Shown here: piece by piece, positions 45,183 through 57,620 of the stretch
Numbering within the stretch: position 1 is the first letter of the stretch
How the letters are laid out: every line of letters starts with the position of its first letter
Assembly (NCBI GenBank): GCA_022702705.1
Contig: CM040425.1
Span: forward strand, 2,604,001-2,668,000
Reading direction: 5' to 3'
DNA length: 64,000 nt
Origin: Papilionanthe hookeriana x Papilionanthe teres
Lineage: Eukaryota > Streptophyta > Magnoliopsida > Asparagales > Orchidaceae
Position numbers and translations under genes: made by a program
The notes under the pieces: model-generated
What the model was told of the DNA's origin: nothing
The model's database searches: none
The model's input: only the letters and a program-made list of their open reading frames with translations

Positions 45183-46833
45183 TTATAAACTTTGCATAAT
45201 TTGGTATCTGTCCCAAAGCTTTAGTGAAAGAATATTTATCGTTAACTTCTTAAGTACTTTCATGAACTTTGAAAATTTTTTATCCAAATCATGCTGTTTA
45301 AGTTTTTGAGGAAATGGAGGTGGTGGTCTTTCCAAACTGATTTTAGTTGGAGATACTAATTTTTCTATATCCTTAGAATCATGTTCTTCAGGTCTTTGAG
45401 TTTCCTTTGTTTCTCTCACAACATCTTTCTCTTTTCTAAGCACATCCTCTATCTCTCTTCCACTTTTTAATTGGACAATTTCTACTTGTTCATTAGTGTT
45501 CTCTTTAGGGTTGATCTCAATGTTGCTAGGAAGTGTTCCTTGGGTTCCATTGCTAAGTGATTTAGCAATTTGTCCCAGTTGATTCTCTATGTTTCTAATC
45601 GCATCATTTTGACTTTTCAACTGGTTTCCCATTTGCAATACCACTTCTTTCATAGACATCTTCTTATCCTTAAATTGTTGATCATTATTAAAGTCTGGTG
45701 GATATGAAGGTCTATAGTTTATGTTCCCCTGATTATTCCAACTTCCATTAGGATTTGCATGATTATTTTCCCATTGTTGGTTTCCACCATCAGCAGTATG
45801 ATTCCAATTAAATTTAGGATGGTTCTCCCAATCTGGGTTATAAAAGTTAGAATATGGGTTGTTTATCGTATTTAAAGTCTCGTATAATAAGTTAGAATCA
45901 ATTATATGCTCTAATGAACTTTTCTCACTTACAGGAGTAAATTGAGGTTGGTTTATTCCAAATTGGTTCAACTTCCTTGATATTGAAGTAACCTGAGATG
46001 CAAGAATTGTAATCGTATCTGTATCATGAACACTAGCTACATTTTTATGATTTACCCTTGTAGAGGGCCATTGAAATTCATTTGTAGCCATTTCTTCAAT
46101 TAACACATACGTTTTATCAAATGGTTTTGACATTATTGATCCACCAGCAGCAGCATCAATTATAGACCTAAAGGATCCTACTAACCCATTGTAAAAAGTT
46201 TAAATGATTAACCAATCGGGCAGAGCATTGTGTGGACACTTTCTTAGGAGTTCCTTAAATATTTCCAAGGCTTGGTATATTGATTCCCCTTCATACTGAC
46301 AAAATGAGATAATATCGTTTCTAAGTTTAGTAGTCCTTGAAGGTGGAAAATACTTAGCTAAGAATTTCTGAGTTAACTCCTCCCAATTTTTAATAGAACC
46401 AAGTGCTAATGAGTATAACCACATTTTAGTCTTATCCCTTAGTGAGAAAAGAAAAAGCCTTAGTCTAAAAGCATCGTCTGACATACCGTTATAACGAAAT
46501 ATAGCACAAAGTTCTAAAAAATTTGATAAGTGTAAATAGGGATCCTCCAAAAGAGTTTCCCCAAACTGATTGTTCTACACCAGTTGGATAATCTCAGGAT
46601 TTATTTCAAATGAGTCACCTTCTACTACAGGTTTTTGTATACTTGAGCGAATTTCATCTGTTGTAGGATTTACGTAATTCCTCAATGAAGTATGATGATT
46701 TTCCATATTGTTATCTTGAAAGTTTTCCATTTCTATTTCTAGTTTTTTGAGTCCTTTCTGTATTTTTATTTTTTTAATTTTTTTCAAACTCGGGATCATA
46801 AGGTACAAGTCCTGCAGACTCTTTGTTTCGCAT
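45183..46833 (-). pseudogene. Gag (element D)
   Basis: Start ATGCGAAACAAAGAGTCTGC at 46833 on the minus strand, similar to the B and C starts. Blocks: YVNPTTDEIRSSIQ, DPYLHLSNFLELC, LFSLRDKTKMWLYSLA, KYFPPSRTTKLRND, IFKELLRKCPHNALPDW, an Asn-rich C-terminus with NIENQLGQIAKSL, and the linker RPPPPFPQKLKQ. Stops near 46781, 46573 and 46200, and a frame change near 45235. A 316-codon open part (45183-46133) covers the C-terminal half. Confidence 0.86.
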
Positions 46834-47072
46834 ACGCAACCCAACAAACAATACATTAACAATTAAACAAATAAAACGAAAAATATATTCAGCACAACAA
46901 AACATTTTCACAAACACCTTATTTTTCACACAAAATTTTTTTATTTATTTTTCACAACACTTTTTCATATAAAAACACTTTTCACACAAAAATAGTTTTT
47001 ACGAAACTACAGTTTTCCAAGTCTAAGTCTAATTACTTCAACTAAAATTCTCTTAAAGTTCTTACTGAAGCT

Positions 47073-47090
47073 TCCTCGGCAACGGCGCCA
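47073..47090 (-). other. Primer-binding site, tRNA-Asp type (element D)
   Basis: The minus strand reads TGGCGCCGTTGCCGAGGA: 17 of 18 match to the tRNA-Asp complement, six bases inside the LTR. Confidence 0.88.
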
Positions 47091-47096
47091 AAAACT

Positions 47097-49010
47097 TGAT
47101 GCGACTTTTTTATATGTAAGACTTTATGACCTCAGATTTATATATTTATAATGATTTTTGTAAAGTCACAATTTCAAACGCAAGTATATGTATCGTATCA
47201 AGTAATACAGGACTCTATTGGAGTCCCGTTTATCGATCTCACAGAGAAGCGAGGTAAGAGGTTCTTAGTCAAATTCTAGTCTACTACTAACAACCTTAGT
47301 TTGGAAGGGTGATATAAGTGGTTTTTCTAACAACTACTCCTAAATGCAGATGATTATATGTAAGGATAATAACTACTCCTAAATGTAAAATATTACTTCT
47401 AAAGATCACCCTTTTTTGGGAAATTGGTTTGGTGAATTTTGAGATAATGAAATATACTATTCTTATGTTATGAATTGGATAAAGTTTAGGAATTTGATGC
47501 ATTAAATATTGTATGTGCCAAATAGGAGCAATCCTATTCTTTACCCACAAAAGATTACCCCCACTTTCAAGCATGTAAAGAACATTGACATATCCTAAGC
47601 TTAGTCACTAAATCTAAGGCTAGGCTGGGAGGATACCGGCTGTCACTATGGAGCTCCCACTCACCCTTCACCTGAAGGCTAACCTTCAAGTTTAGTTACT
47701 AATCTTAAGACCAAATTGGGGATCTTAGCCTGTCACCCTGAAACCTCCAATTTGACGCCCATCAAAACTATATTTCCTTATTTATTTGCACTCAATCCCC
47801 ATGAACTACGCAATTCATTCATGGACATTGAATGTGGTTCAACTTTATTAAGAATTACACTGTCCTTTCAGGACAATGCAATTACAACGAATTTTAACAA
47901 TACAACGGGCCCTTATTGTAATGTAAATGAAGTGCAAGTAAAAACCATCACATTTATAATTAAAACTTCTTTTAGCAAGCATCCCAATATCCTAAACATG
48001 AGTCCTACTCATTGCAAGAGAAAAATAGAATGAAAACAATGGCATAATCTTCTCATGCCACTATTTTCATAGAAGAAGAAAGAGTAAGAGAAAGACATCA
48101 CAAAGAAGAGAAAGACATCACAAAGAACGAAGAAAACACTACGGAAAACTTTATATCAAAGAAAATCCACAAAATAAGTGTTTACAATATCATAAGATAA
48201 TGAAAAACACAATACTTAGCTTTTTCCCCTTGTTAGAAAGATGAAAATCTCTCCCACAAAGTCTCCCGCAGATCCATGCAATGCTAGAACATTCCCTTGC
48301 GCATTCTCTCGTAATCCCCTCACCAATCTTCTCCAATAGGTAGAAATCTACATTTCTACTCCTATTCTCAGATCTCTAAGCATTCTCCAAGTTTTCCCTA
48401 ACATCTCTTCTTCATTTTTTGCTTCAAATTCGGTTTAAAATAGAGTAGGGACAAACTTCCCAAGAGGTGCATAAAGAAACCCTCCAAAAAGCGTCCAGAT
48501 TCGATGTATTTGGCCAAAAACTGCCTAATATCGCGTCCAAGCGGTCTCGGGCACTGTCGGCGCCCTATTTTTTGTGGTCTCAAGCTTCTGGCGGCGCCGG
48601 CGCCTGTTTGGGCTACCCCTGCGCCCATCCTGCGCAGCTCCACCATTTTGCTCTGTTTGGCTCCGTTACAATTCTGATTCGCCCCGTTTCAGTTACGTTG
48701 CGTTCCTAACAGATAGCCCTATAAAATAGGCATAAAAACAACCTTTCTTTAAAGTGTAATCTCATTCAAAAATATGCAAGAAGTGTAAAAGAGAATAAAC
48801 ATAGAAAGACTTATCGTAAGGTGTCAAGCCAAAATTTGTTTTCTTGCTCGTTTTCGCTTCAAATTGCACCGTTTTTGCTTCTTTTTGCTCCAATCAACAT
48901 TTTTGTACTTAAAACCAAAAAACATACAAAATGTCTTCCTTTTAAAGTGTAATATCATCAAAAATGAGTAAAATCATATAGTAAAAAGCGTATATATTTT
49001 TGGTGCATCA
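47097..49010 (-). repeat. 5' LTR of element D
   Basis: On the minus strand TGATGCACC...AAGTCGCATCA, 1914 bp, with a GC module at 48548-48604. Same family as the fragment at 12819-14272 and the solo LTR at 59936-61822. The adjacent TAGAG (49011-49015) is the candidate target duplication; no partner was found. Confidence 0.9.
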
Positions 49011-50608
49011 TAGAGTAACGGACTATCGTCTTAGCGTTGTACGAAAATTCAGTACACACACACATGAAAGAAAATCAAGCAGTGATGACTCCAGAAGCTT
49101 ATACGTGGAAAATCTGTAAGGGAATAATCTTGAGGTCTGGCTCAACTGCGAAAATTCACTATTGATTGATGATTACATAAATAACTTGTCCCACAAACGG
49201 GAAAGGGTAACTGTATTTTTCAGATTACAGCGTCGACTGACGATATCTAGTTGGTGGTGATCGATGGTGGTTAGTGGTGGCCGACGACGTTCGACGATGA
49301 TCGATAGAGGTCGGCAGTGGTCGATGGTGGTCGGCGGTGGTCGGCGGTGTTCGGCGGTGGTTAACGAAGATCGATGGTGGTCGACGGTCGGTGGTGGTTG
49401 AGGATAGTCAGCGGTGGTCGTCGGAGGTCGACGGCGGTCGATGGCGGTCGACGGTGGTCGACGGCGGTCGGCGGTGATGCTAAGTTGCAACTTCTCCTCA
49501 AGGCCTCAGACTATTTCTATTGGCTTCTCCCCCCTCATGTGAGGGGTGGAGGTCTATTTATAAGATTTTATGAGCAATTAATGCAATAATATGAACCATT
49601 TTGATTGGATGGTCGAGAGAAGTTCCATCGATTAGATGACGTTTAAGGGGCATTTAGATGTCTTAATGATGACAGAATTCAGTGATCTTAGACTCGTTGG
49701 ATTCTTCTTGTCGAGATGCTCGATTCGACTATGAAATTGCTAGATTTGACATCCGTTTGACTTTTTAAATGTGCCCGGGCATCTTTCAAGAACAATTTCA
49801 TCACTTGATCTGGGTTTGATTTGACTCGGATTGGACTAAATTGATATCATTAGGTCCGTCTCATCGAACCGGCCAGTTTGACTATAAGTTTGCTGAAATC
49901 GGAGCTTTGAATGACTTTTTATCAAGATTTGAACATTTCTTCCTAAAAAAATTACCTCGAGATTTGTGTCAGTTGATGAAAATTTGTTGGTGGCGTATCA
50001 ATTCTATTAGCCAATCAAGATAACATTGATGATATTATACCAATAGTTACATGTAAAAAACTCTTATGTATTTACTTGATCATATAAAAGTGCATAAATG
50101 CATTCCACCCGTTTTCTCTGACTTTACATATCTAAACACAATTCCAAGTCTCATATTTTTCAAGTATATATTCAATTCAGTGTAACGTTTAAGAGCAAAT
50201 AATTCAAAGGCTTCAAAATAAAATCTTTAAAAAATTAGCTCAAAAATCTAATCTGGCAATTAAAATATGCAGGTTACTAGGATTCTAGAGGGCAATGTTA
50301 TTGTGGAACAAAACTACGCCTTGACAATGATTAAAGGAGTGGGAAGTCATAAAACTGATCAGCGACAACAATGACTTCGTTGGGAGATTTACATGCATGA
50401 CACAATAAAACTTTAATATTACATATCAAACGCACAAATTTAATTTTTTACCTATCCAGCACCTAAAATCTCTTCATCCATCAAATTTATCATCGCGGCA
50501 AAATCTCACAAAAATGAAATCTTACCCAAAATTTTCGTGAGCAATCCCGAAGAGTTGAGAAATTGTCTCTCACAAAGGCACATTATGGGGCATCAGAGGG
50601 CTTCATAG
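49011..50608. other. Unassigned DNA right of element D
   Basis: No supportable gene. The part 49017-49235 and 49490-50040 has the look of old retroelement non-coding sequence. It includes a minisatellite (separate entry). Confidence 0.4.
49236..49475. repeat. GGTGGTCGACGG-type minisatellite
   Basis: About 240 bp of irregular tandem units of 9-12 bases built from GGTGGTCGA and GGCGGTCGA variants. Open frames on both strands here (such as a Pro/Arg/Asp-rich one on the minus strand) are made by the repeat and are not taken as genes. Confidence 0.75.
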
Positions 50609-51177
50609 TAGGTGTGTAAATAAGCCGAACGCGAGTGAGCCTGGGCTGACGGGCTCAGCTCCCGTCAGCTCGTGTTCGACTCATAAAAAATATCACTATT
50701 CATATTTGGCTCGTTTATAATTCGAACACAAAAAATTTGATCGTGTTCGACTCATTTACAGAGGGAGCCAAACAGGAGCTGTTTGTGAACAAAGAGCCAT
50801 TTTGACAATCCTAGCACACACGTGACGTTAGGAGTGCAAACAAGCCGAGTTTGAGTGAGCCTAGGCTTGGCAAAAAACTATCATTGTTTATATTTAGTTT
50901 TTTTAAATATCGAGTTCAAAAAATTTGATCGTGTTTGGCTCGTTTGCTTATCAAGCCGAAAATGAGCTGTTCATGAATAATGAGCTATTTTAACTACCCT
51001 AATCACATAGTCGTAGAATATTAACGATATGATAAGATTTAAATCTTTTATTTTTATTAAAATATTTATTTAAATAGAATTTAATTTATTTTAATTCTAT
51101 TTTTTAATTAGCAATTTTGATTGAATATAAATCCTTATAGCCTTTTAGTCAATTGAATTATTTAAAAATAATACTCA

Positions 51178-51242
<65 letters not shown>

Positions 51243-51480
51243 TTTTCGAGCCAAATGAGTCAAATACGAATGAACAAAATTTTGTTCGTGTTCAGCTCGT
51301 TTGCTTAGCAAACTAATCGAACACGAGCTACTTAACAAGCCAACACGAACAGTTCACGAACAACGAGCTGTATTGACAACTAGGGTTGCAATCGAGCCGA
51401 GCCTAGTTTATTATTATTTGGACTTGGCTTTAAATAATTATAAGTTGTTCATGTTCTGCTTAAGCTAGTGTCATAGAGTT
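50609..51480. repeat. Cluster of CTCGT/GAACACGAGC-type MITE-like repeats
   Basis: At least three related units of about 175-205 bp: 50609-50812, 50829-51001 and a partial one at about 51240-51383; a fourth start at 51381. Starts resemble TAGGxxTGCAAxCAAGCCGAG and ends TTTTGACAATCCTA, giving weak terminal inverted repeats. Inside are GAGC/GCTC-rich strings such as GTTCGTGTTCAGCTCGT. Similar repeats are common in plant genomes; class not certain, a non-autonomous DNA transposon is likely. Confidence 0.6.
51184..51238. repeat. (TA)n microsatellite
   Basis: About 27 uninterrupted TA units, inside the repeat cluster. Confidence 0.95.
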
Positions 51481-53879
51481 TTATTTGTTCAACTGCTCAA
51501 TGTTTGAATTTGATTTGTACTTGATTTATTTATGTAAAGTGAAAGAGTATTTAAATCAGCTAAAAATTCAAACTAGAATCTAGATTTTCATATAAAAAAT
51601 TTAATAATGGACAAATTTTTAAAAAATTCAACATAATATATTAAATTTTGAATAGGAATCTGGGCCATAAAAAATATTAATAGGAGAAAAAATATCAGAA
51701 AAAAATCGTAATTAAAAAAAACATAAAAAGGATTTTTTCGATTTTTATTCTATGCAAATGGTAAAATTTAAGTAATTAATATCAAAGTTTTAAAATTAAA
51801 GTAATTAAATAATATTAATTTTTTACTTAAAAAATAAAATGATGTTGAATTAATAATTTTAGTTATTTTAATATATTTTAAACAAGATTGATGTTAAACA
51901 AGATTTTTAAAAAATGATAAAATTCAGGCCCAAGGAAATTGTTTGATTTGATAGATGGCCTCGCGTCAGCATTGACGTCGGTAGGACCAACCAATCATTA
52001 CTATGATGCATGTTGTTTCTTCAGGAGAAATATACTGTATTCCCCTGAAGACATAGACTTGAAGGGAAGTGTACATGCAAGTCAATTATCAGAAGTTAAA
52101 CTCTCGTCCTCATCTTATTTCAGCTGTGATATGAGGTTTACAGAATTAGGTTGTCGTGGTTTTGACAGATGGACTCCTTCGGTGAATGAATGACCCGCAT
52201 TGAACAATAATCAGAGCAAATTATTGAGTTGCACGTCGTAACAATCTCGAGCGAAGCAGTGGATAAGAGCTACACGAACAATAACAGTAGTAAGATAAGC
52301 GTCAGATGGCTCCAGACCCCTAGTCATTATAATTTGTGAGTGAGGATTTCAAGAAATATCATATAAAAACTAAGTAATATATTGCGACATAATCTCTAAA
52401 TAACTTTTACAATCACTATTAATAATTCAAAGTTATTTAATACTAATTATTTTATTTTTTACATCACCTCATAATTATAATTCATTAAATAAAATCACAC
52501 AATATCATTAAATTAAAATATCTAAAATTATTATCTAAATATCATTTAAATTTTAATTTAACAAATAAATATTACTTAATTATTTAAAAGTTCAAAAATT
52601 AATATTAATATTTTTGCTGGCCCCACGTTCCTATTCTCAATTTAATATATTATGCTGATTATTTTAAAAATTGTCATTTAATAAATAATTTTACAATCCT
52701 AATCACAACTACTAATTTGTCGATCTTGAACTCTAAATTCTTTGTAATAATTAGCTACATAATTCTTATTGCATAATTCTTATTGATAGGACGGCACTAG
52801 TTCAAATTTAATAAGTGGAAGAATTAAATTGATTCTAAAAGTTATAGGAAAAATCATTTAAATAATCATTTTAATATAAATATAGTAGCAATAAGGCAAT
52901 CCACATTAATATTCTTAGAAATTGCAGTGTGATGGTCATAAGAAATAGACTCATTACATTCAAGATTATGAGAACTCTACAAAAAAAATTTTATGCCATT
53001 CTTTAAATGTAAAAATTTCATTCTAAATTATCATTGACTTATTAATAAAATAAATTATAATTAATAAATACAAAATATTATTGATATAATAATATACTAC
53101 TATTAAATTTATAATTAAGTAAATTCTAAATGATTAAATTTTATGTACATAATATATGAGTTATTATTAAACTCAATATTTAGTATTTAAGAAATTGATT
53201 ATTGAATGAGTTTGATCTTAAACATAAACAAACCACTTTGATTATGTTTATATTTAATTCATAAAAATTTCTCTCTTAAAATTTATTCAAGTTTATTTAT
53301 TTACTAATTTGAACGAAGATATCGCGCTTTAATCGAATGGAGTTCAAGTTGTTCATGGAGTGCATTGGTTCATTTGCAACCCTCCCACTTCCTAGGTTGC
53401 GGCATTAGCGCTGCCAGCGAGCTCGAGATAATAGAGCGGCATCGGAAAGGAGGCTACGGTGAACTTTCGGTTGCCCAATTTCCTCTCCCTTGCCAAACTT
53501 CCTTGCTCAGCATACCTAGATTGCTTCATAGGTTATAATTATGCATTATTTTGCTAATGTAGGGTTACTTATTTGACGCATTTTTCATAAGATAATCATC
53601 TGTTGTTTCAGGATTAGTTTTCTCTGTAGTTTTATTGGTCTTAATGGATTTATTTCGTTTTCCATAATTTTCTGTTGTTTAATTCATCAAAAATTTGAAG
53701 ATTAGTTTTCTTCATAGTTTTATTGCACTTGTTGCTTCACATCTAAAGAGTTAATGGGTTTCGGTTTCATGAGCTCTTGAAGAAGAATGAGATGACTTGC
53801 CCTTGGTTGTGAGGCTCTTCTTATGACTTGTATCACTATATCGATGGTACTTCTCCTAAAGAGTATAACTGAGGCATTT
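51481..53879. other. AT-rich DNA without a supportable gene
   Basis: An open frame of 84 codons at 51939-52193 (LIDGLASALTSVG..., two Cys-containing stretches) has less AT-biased composition than its surroundings but matches nothing I know. 52320-53300 is very AT-rich. A GC-richer spot at 53390-53480 may be an old exon or repeat edge. Confidence 0.45.
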
Positions 53880-54790
53880 GGTAATTAGATTTCACCACTA
53901 GCTATTAACACAAATTTTCCAAGTGCAAAGCATAGAGTTTGTTTTCATCGTCTATGGAAAAATAGTAAAATATATTATCATTGTAAAGATAGCAGCAAAA
54001 TTCAAAGCATTATATGGTCTACTGCAAATACATATATAACGTATGAGTTTTATTTTAAAATTTCTTCTCCTCTATTCTTATATGCTCAAACTTCCATACA
54101 AATGGTCTAAATGTCAGTTCATGCCCGAGAAAAAAAATCAAATCATCACACAAAATATGACAAAATCATTTAATTCATGGATTGGAGAGGCTAGAACAAA
54201 GCCAGCGGATGATTTGATAGATAATGATTAGAGGCATGTTAATGGAGAAAAGGGCGGAGAAAAAAAATGAACTCTTATACATGGAGAGGAGAGCTAGTTC
54301 CATTTGCTGAAAATTATATAAGGCAAGTGACCACTAGAAAAGATCATTTTTTTATCAGAAACTCAACAAATAATAAGGCCAAGGTAAAGGTCATCATAGT
54401 AGATATGAAGTAGATATTGGGGCTAGAGAATGTACTTGCAGCGGTTGATTGGATTACTGTGTATCCATGCAGCATACTTTTATAGGAACCAAGAAACATC
54501 AAGTATTGAACATACATGTTGATGATCATTATTATATTAATAGGTCATGTTCATTATCATGACACTTCACCCCATCAATTAGTGCTAATGTTATTATTTT
54601 TAATGCAGATGCACGTTAGCTTATCAAGGTAACTATGCCAGGGAAAGAACATTGGGTTTTGAAATGACGTCGCAGTTGAAATTGGTGTGCCAAAGGCACT
54701 GAGGCCAAGGGGTCAACCAAGAAAGAAAAAAAAAAGATTTAAAAACTTTTTGGAGAACTCAAAGAAAAAGGCTGAGTTCATAAGTGTATT
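53880..54790 (+). pseudogene. MULE (mudrA-like) transposase C-terminal remnant
   Basis: Read across frames: NFPSAKHRVCFHRLWKN (about 53912-53965) fits the FPxAxHRxCxRHLxxN motif of MULE transposases; IIWSTANTYITYEF follows; then MTKSFNSWIGEARTKPADDL (about 54160-54215) fits the ESFNxWIxxARxKP motif; a decayed SWIM-type zinc finger (ECTCSG, then VYPCS, about 54428-54475); and VPKALRPRGQPRKKKK (about 54685-54735), the basic end that usually reads RPGRPKK. Stops and frameshifts throughout. The N-terminal catalytic region is not recognisable. Mutator-like DNA transposon remnant, or a domesticated relative that has decayed. Confidence 0.72.
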
Positions 54791-56172
54791 CATTGCTGAC
54801 TTCAAGGTCATCATAAGAACACTTACAAAAATCATTTAAATCAATCAATTTGAACCATTCATGAGGGCATTCAGAATACACAAGATATGTCTGGCATACA
54901 AGAAATGAAGAGCTAACTTTTAACCATATTTGATGGCTTATCTTTACAAGGAATTTTCTAGATGATGAATGTATTTCCTATTTGTTATTTAAAAAACTTC
55001 AAATTATTAAATTCAAGCCTGAAAAGTAATATGATGCATTTTTTTAAGCAAAGTTTGCGATATATTGAAGTGTAATGGACAATTCACATTTATAATTTTG
55101 GTGCAAAGTGGTGACGAAAGTTGTTCTTCAACTATTTATTTTGCCCCTTTCCATCCCTTGAATATTTCACCCTCTACTTGCTTTGCCTAATGTTCTATTA
55201 CATGGCTTTATGTTGAGCTAAGTTGCCCTAATAGAATGACTAAGCTGCAATTTGAAGACGTATGTTGATGCTTTCTCACTTTGAATGCTAGGAATAATAA
55301 AAAGCATGAATATAATTTATATTAACTAAATTTAAATTTTATATCTAAATTGTTAGAGTTTTGCACATATATGTCTCAATCTTTTTTATTCCTCTTTGAG
55401 TTATAGTTTATACCTTAGCTGGAGGATTAAAGGCCACCTTCTTGGCTGCAAGCTTTTTTATTCACTTGGGAATTTCTGGAGTTTTGCGCATATATGCCAC
55501 AAGCTTATTTATTTACTTGTTATTTCATTTGTCTTTTCTCCAATGTTATTGTCTTTGATTTTGGTTTTTCTGGTTGCTGGATTCAATTGGACTGGTATTG
55601 TAAGTGCTAGTAAAAATTAGGATGACTAATCCTTTCCAAGCTCTTTGGTATTTGATGCTGATTATGTTTTCTAGTTTTCTGCAATGTTTGGAATGTCCCT
55701 CTTAGTTACTGGACTGGTAGTTGCTTTCTCATCTGTGAGTTGCTAGTGATTCTATTATAGATTTTGCATGAATTCATATCTACCTGCTGCTTACAGGTTC
55801 CCATTTATGCTATTTGGAATATGAATTGCGCCCTCACTAATGTGCAGCTAGTAGCCTTATGGGCATTTACATGCATACCAACCAACTCCTACGTATTTAA
55901 GTATCTAACACCTTCTCAAAAATAACACCATTTGAATTTCAAAAGTGAAATTCACCTTTTCATATACCAGGAAGGTGGCATGTATGCAAAAATTAAAGTT
56001 TAGGTGTTAGATATGGATATACATAACAATTGAGTGGTACATGAAGCATTTTCTCGCTTCATGTAAATGGCCCGTTTTTAGAAACTTCAAAGTGTTAACG
56101 ATGTGTTTCTTGGAGCTTTCTTGGAGCCGTGTCTTGTCCTAACCTAATTCTACTCTTCTCTCGCGTGTTTTA
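54791..56172. other. No gene seen
   Basis: AT-rich, with a short duplicated phrase GTTTTGC(A/G)CATATATG at about 55353 and 55478. The last 100 bases may be LINE 5' untranslated sequence. Confidence 0.4.
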
Positions 56173-57620
56173 ATGGATTCTCTCTATCCAGTCCTCACGG
56201 TGATGGCGAATCTTCCTTCTTACCGCGATATGACGTCCGGTAAGTCCTTTACTGAGGGGGAGGTTCTATTTCCCTCGAGTTTTCAGGGTCTCGTAACGGA
56301 GAATGGTACTGATAGTCTTCTCAAGAAGGCTACGAGGAAAAACGGTAAACCTGCTTTTCTGTTTTCTGATGAGGACACCTCTGTCCTTATTGAACCTTTG
56401 AAGTATACGCTGGTTGACTAGTTTTCTTATGCTCATCCTCGGATGAAAATTATTCGGAAATTTTTTTCTGATTTACACCTGGTTGGAGGGTGGAAATTAA
56501 GTCTTATTGATAATCGTAATTTGATGATCAAACTGCAATTAGAAGTAGACTATACTTCTCTTTTTGCTAAAAAAGTTCTTAATATTGAGAAATGTTATTT
56601 AAAACTTCTCAAATGGACACCGGATTTTAGCCCTGCGGAGGAACCTCCTCTCGTGCCGGTTTGGTTCGTTTTCCTGGGCTAAAATTACAATACTATAATC
56701 TGAAAGTTCTGTATTCTTTAGGGTATGTTTATGAGAAACCGTTGAAAATGGATGCTGCGACTAGTACATTATCTAGGCCCTCTTTAGAATGTGTTTTAGT
56801 TGAAAAAAACGTTACTGCTAGTTTTCATGATTCTATTTGGCTGGGAAGTGCCAATGATGGTTATTGGCAAAAGGTGGAACTCGAATTTGTGCCTCATTAC
56901 TGTAGTCATTGCAAAATTTTTGGGCATTTATTCTCTAACTGTTTCCTAGCTCATCCGAAATTGAGAAAGAACAAACCAAGAAATACTCTAAATAAAGATA
57001 ATATTCGTTCTGATTTGGTCCATTTTCCTTCGAACCATAAGGATGATATGGTCGTGGGGGGCAATTCTTTATTTTTTTCACCTCTTCTTATTCAGAATCC
57101 TTTAGTTGAAAATGTTCCTCATACTAATACTATTTTTAAGACTGTTGAGAATGTTTCTGTTAATGCTTTTACTGGAACTATTATTAATCATAGTTCATCT
57201 GATACTGCTAATTTGGAAGCCACGGTTTCTATGGAAGAAGATGATATTATGAATCTTGATAAGAAATTGATTTTAATTCCTCATTCGATTGGGGAACAAG
57301 TTTCTCCTTCAAATGTTACTGATAGTGCCATTATTTTTTTGGGTTCTGCTTCTAATACTGATAGGTTTGTTGTTAATGCTGATGATACTGATAAAAGTAT
57401 TTCTTTGAGGGAGACTGGTGATCTTGATAATGTTAATGTTGAAGAAGGTTGGCTTGTACAGAGATCTTCCAGAAAACGGAAGATCAAATGTAATAAAGAA
57501 TCTGATTTTGTATATCCTGTGGTTTTCCCTTCTCAGGTCCATTTACAAGAGTTGGATAAAAATGTTATGAAACAGGTCAGTAAAGTTCTTAAAGGAAAGG
57601 TTTGGAATGATGAAGATTAA
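56173..57620 (+). pseudogene. LINE (L1-type) ORF1: DUF4283-like domain and CCHC knuckle
   Basis: ATG at 56173, TAA at 57618-57620. A DUF4283-like nucleic-acid-binding domain spans about 56400-56880 (FSYAHPRMKIIRKFF, GGWKLSLIDNRNLMIKL, LLKWTPDFSPAEEPPLVPVW, PLKMDAATSTLSRPS). A CCHC knuckle follows (CSHCKIFGHLFSNC, about 56902-56943) and then a long polar tail. Two breaks: TAG at 56419-56421 and a one-base loss near 56667 within VPVW.RFPG. From 56661 to 57620 the frame is open for 319 codons. In L1-type elements ORF1 coats the RNA. The least decayed protein in this part of the window. Confidence 0.86.

Larger units (their letters stand above)
43371..49010 (-). mobile_element. Element D: pol-less Athila-like element, minus strand, 3' end lost
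   Basis: From right to left: 5' LTR (47097-49010), tRNA-Asp primer site, gag, protease, a 275-codon ORF with no RT, RNase H or integrase motifs, then the conserved post-pol motif. No 3' LTR or polypurine tract is found before the Tat-like piece and element C. Exact left limit uncertain. Inferred: a non-autonomous derivative that would depend on enzymes from related elements. Confidence 0.82.

Noticed and set aside
49173..49589. Open frames of 71-105 codons on both strands in the minisatellite
   Set aside because: They are products of the GGTGGTCGA repeat; low-complexity Pro/Arg/Asp or Val/Gly-rich translations with no domain.
51939..52193. 84-codon frame as a host gene
   Set aside because: No recognised domain, no splice context and only one open frame; kept as a remark in the surrounding entry.
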